In this document: positions 63,243 through 64,000 of the stretch, piece after piece
How positions within the stretch are numbered: the first letter of the stretch is position 1
Layout: each line of letters opens with the position of its first letter
From: [Muricauda] lutisoli (nom. illeg.)
GTDB lineage: Bacteria; Bacteroidota; Bacteroidia; Flavobacteriales; Flavobacteriaceae
Assembly (NCBI RefSeq): GCF_017313105.1
Contig: NZ_JAFLND010000002.1
Coordinates: 1-64,000, forward strand
Reading direction: 5' to 3'
DNA length: 64,000 nt
Position numbers and translations under genes: made by a program
Notes under the pieces: model-generated
Databases searched by the model: none
What the model was told of the DNA's origin: nothing
Seen by the model: only the letters and a program-made list of their open reading frames with translations

Positions 63243-64000
63243 TTAATCCATATACTCCTTTAGAAGGTTTATTTTTGAAGATTTACGTAATCTTTTCAAT
63301 GCTTCTATTTTAATCTGCCTAACCCTTTCTGTTGTTAGGTCCAAATCATTGGCAATTTGCTCTATTCCCACAGGATTTTCCCCGCAAATTCCATACAGCA
63401 TCTTAATCACATAAGCCTCTTTATTGGACAGTAATTCCAAAATTCCGCCAACTTCTATCTGTAATGAAGTATTAACCAAGTTTTGATCTGGACTATTAAA
63501 ACCATCGGATTCAATAATATCGTATAAACTATAGCCTTCCTCTTCAGGTCGCAGGGACTTATCCATGGAGATTGGCCAAGAAGAATGTTCCAAACAAAGT
63601 TGGATTTCAGAAAGCGAAAAATCAATCAATTCTGAAATTTCATCAGCAGTTGGAGGTCTTTGGTGCGATTGCTCAAACTTTGTTGTTACCTCATTTATTT
63701 TATTTATGACATTTATTTTGTTCAAGGGTAACCGGACCATTCTAGATTTATCTGAAACGGCATGAATAATGCCTTGGCGAATCCACCATACGGCATAGGA
63801 TATAAACTTAAACCCCCTGGTCTCATCATATTTGGAGGCAGCCTTTACCAATCCATGATTGCCTTCCATGATAAGGTCATGTAAAGTGAGGCCTCGAGAC
63901 TGATACTGTTTTGCAACGGATACCACAAACCTCAGGTTTGAAACAATAAGTTTCTCCAATGCCTTGGCATCACCATTCCTAATCCGAACGGCTAGTTCCA
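63243..64000 (-). CDS. RpoD-related sigma-70 factor, 5' end outside the window
   Basis: The frame is open to the right edge: upstream of the TTG at 63959 it continues with 'ELAVRIRNGDAKALEKLIVS', typical region 2 lead-in, so the gene is partial at its N-terminus. Region 2 is well kept (NLRFVVSVAKQYQ, DETRGFKFISYAVWWIRQ), region 3 has 'RMVRLPLNKINVINKIN' and 'RPPTADEISELI', and region 4 has the HTH 'DLTTERVRQIKIEALKRLR'. Compared with the primary flavobacterial RpoD, region 3-4 diverges (for example SMDKSLRPEEEGYSLYDII, NKEAYVIKMLYGICGENPVGIEQI), so this is probably a second, group 2-type sigma factor. Confidence 0.88.
   Translation of the reverse strand, partial: ELAVRIRNGDAKALEKLIVSNLRFVVSVAKQYQSRGLTLHDLIMEGNHGLVKAASKYDETRGFKFISYAVWWIRQGIIHAVSDKSRMVRLPLNKINVINKINEVTTKFEQSHQRPPTADEISELIDFSLSEIQLCLEHSSWPISMDKSLRPEEEGYSLYDIIESDGFNSPDQNLVNTSLQIEVGGILELLSNKEAYVIKMLYGICGENPVGIEQIANDLDLTTERVRQIKIEALKRLRKSSKINLLKEYMD

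Overview
The window looks like a chromosomal segment of a marine-type Flavobacteriaceae bacterium (Bacteroidota). The evidence is a SusC/SusD pair, many lipoproteins with short lipoboxes, families largely confined to Bacteroidota (GSCFA, DUF4230, DUF5522, DUF6090, putative porin), near-absence of strong Shine-Dalgarno sites, and repeated Bacteroidota-type promoters (TTTG, about 19-21 nt, TAnnTTTG). A Muricauda/Flagellimonas-like genus is my guess only. Base composition is moderate (roughly low 40s % GC by eye), with a visibly AT-richer accessory stretch around 24.3-29.1 kb.

Layout. 0-7 kb: a partial unknown gene, an outer-membrane putative porin and a susCD pair, all on the minus strand. 7-17 kb: housekeeping genes (rnhB, lipB, lysS) with lipoproteins, a Pmp3-type peptide, a VOC protein and a DASS anion transporter. 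17-24 kb: a secreted protein with five tandem repeats, a large zinc metalloprotease, a Spy-like protein, a SatD/DUF3307 pair and a cysteine-less ArsC/Spx-like protein. 23.8-29.1 kb: accessory segment with pyrimidine-rich spacers, a glycine-rich lipoprotein plus 2-TM partner, and a 1080-residue helicase-nuclease-like protein that is a plausible single-gene defence system. 29.1-33.9 kb: hemL behind a hairpin-rich repeat, then a three-gene operon (HExxH mini-protein, ACC deaminase-like enzyme, glucosaminidase) and DUF5522/DUF4136 genes.

34-45.4 kb: aromatic amino acid hydroxylase; a tightly packed minus-strand operon alaS-GSCFA-DUF4230-M61-like peptidase; divergent from it a plus-strand operon M23 peptidase-MerR-LemA-TPM-TPM. 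45.7-53.6 kb: alpha-2-macroglobulin with penicillin-binding protein 1C, the classic periplasmic defence/repair pair. 53.6-57.8 kb: der, a 2-TM protein, era and a sodium:alanine symporter. 57.8-60.2 kb: an initiator tRNA-fMet and an EF-G-like translational GTPase with altered catalytic residues. 60.2-64 kb: four single genes in alternating orientation (lipoprotein, esterase, DUF6090, sigma-70 factor), each interval bounded by one copy of the same 18-19 bp word, a cassette-like arrangement.

Most noteworthy signals: the 19-bp word array at the right end with an attC-like fold, the helicase-nuclease island with its duplicated spacer, two candidate small RNAs sharing a TTGAGTTAG-plus-hairpin 3' module, the five-repeat secreted protein, and the EF-G-like protein with Leu in place of the catalytic His. 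No CRISPR array, transposase, integrase or rRNA gene was seen.
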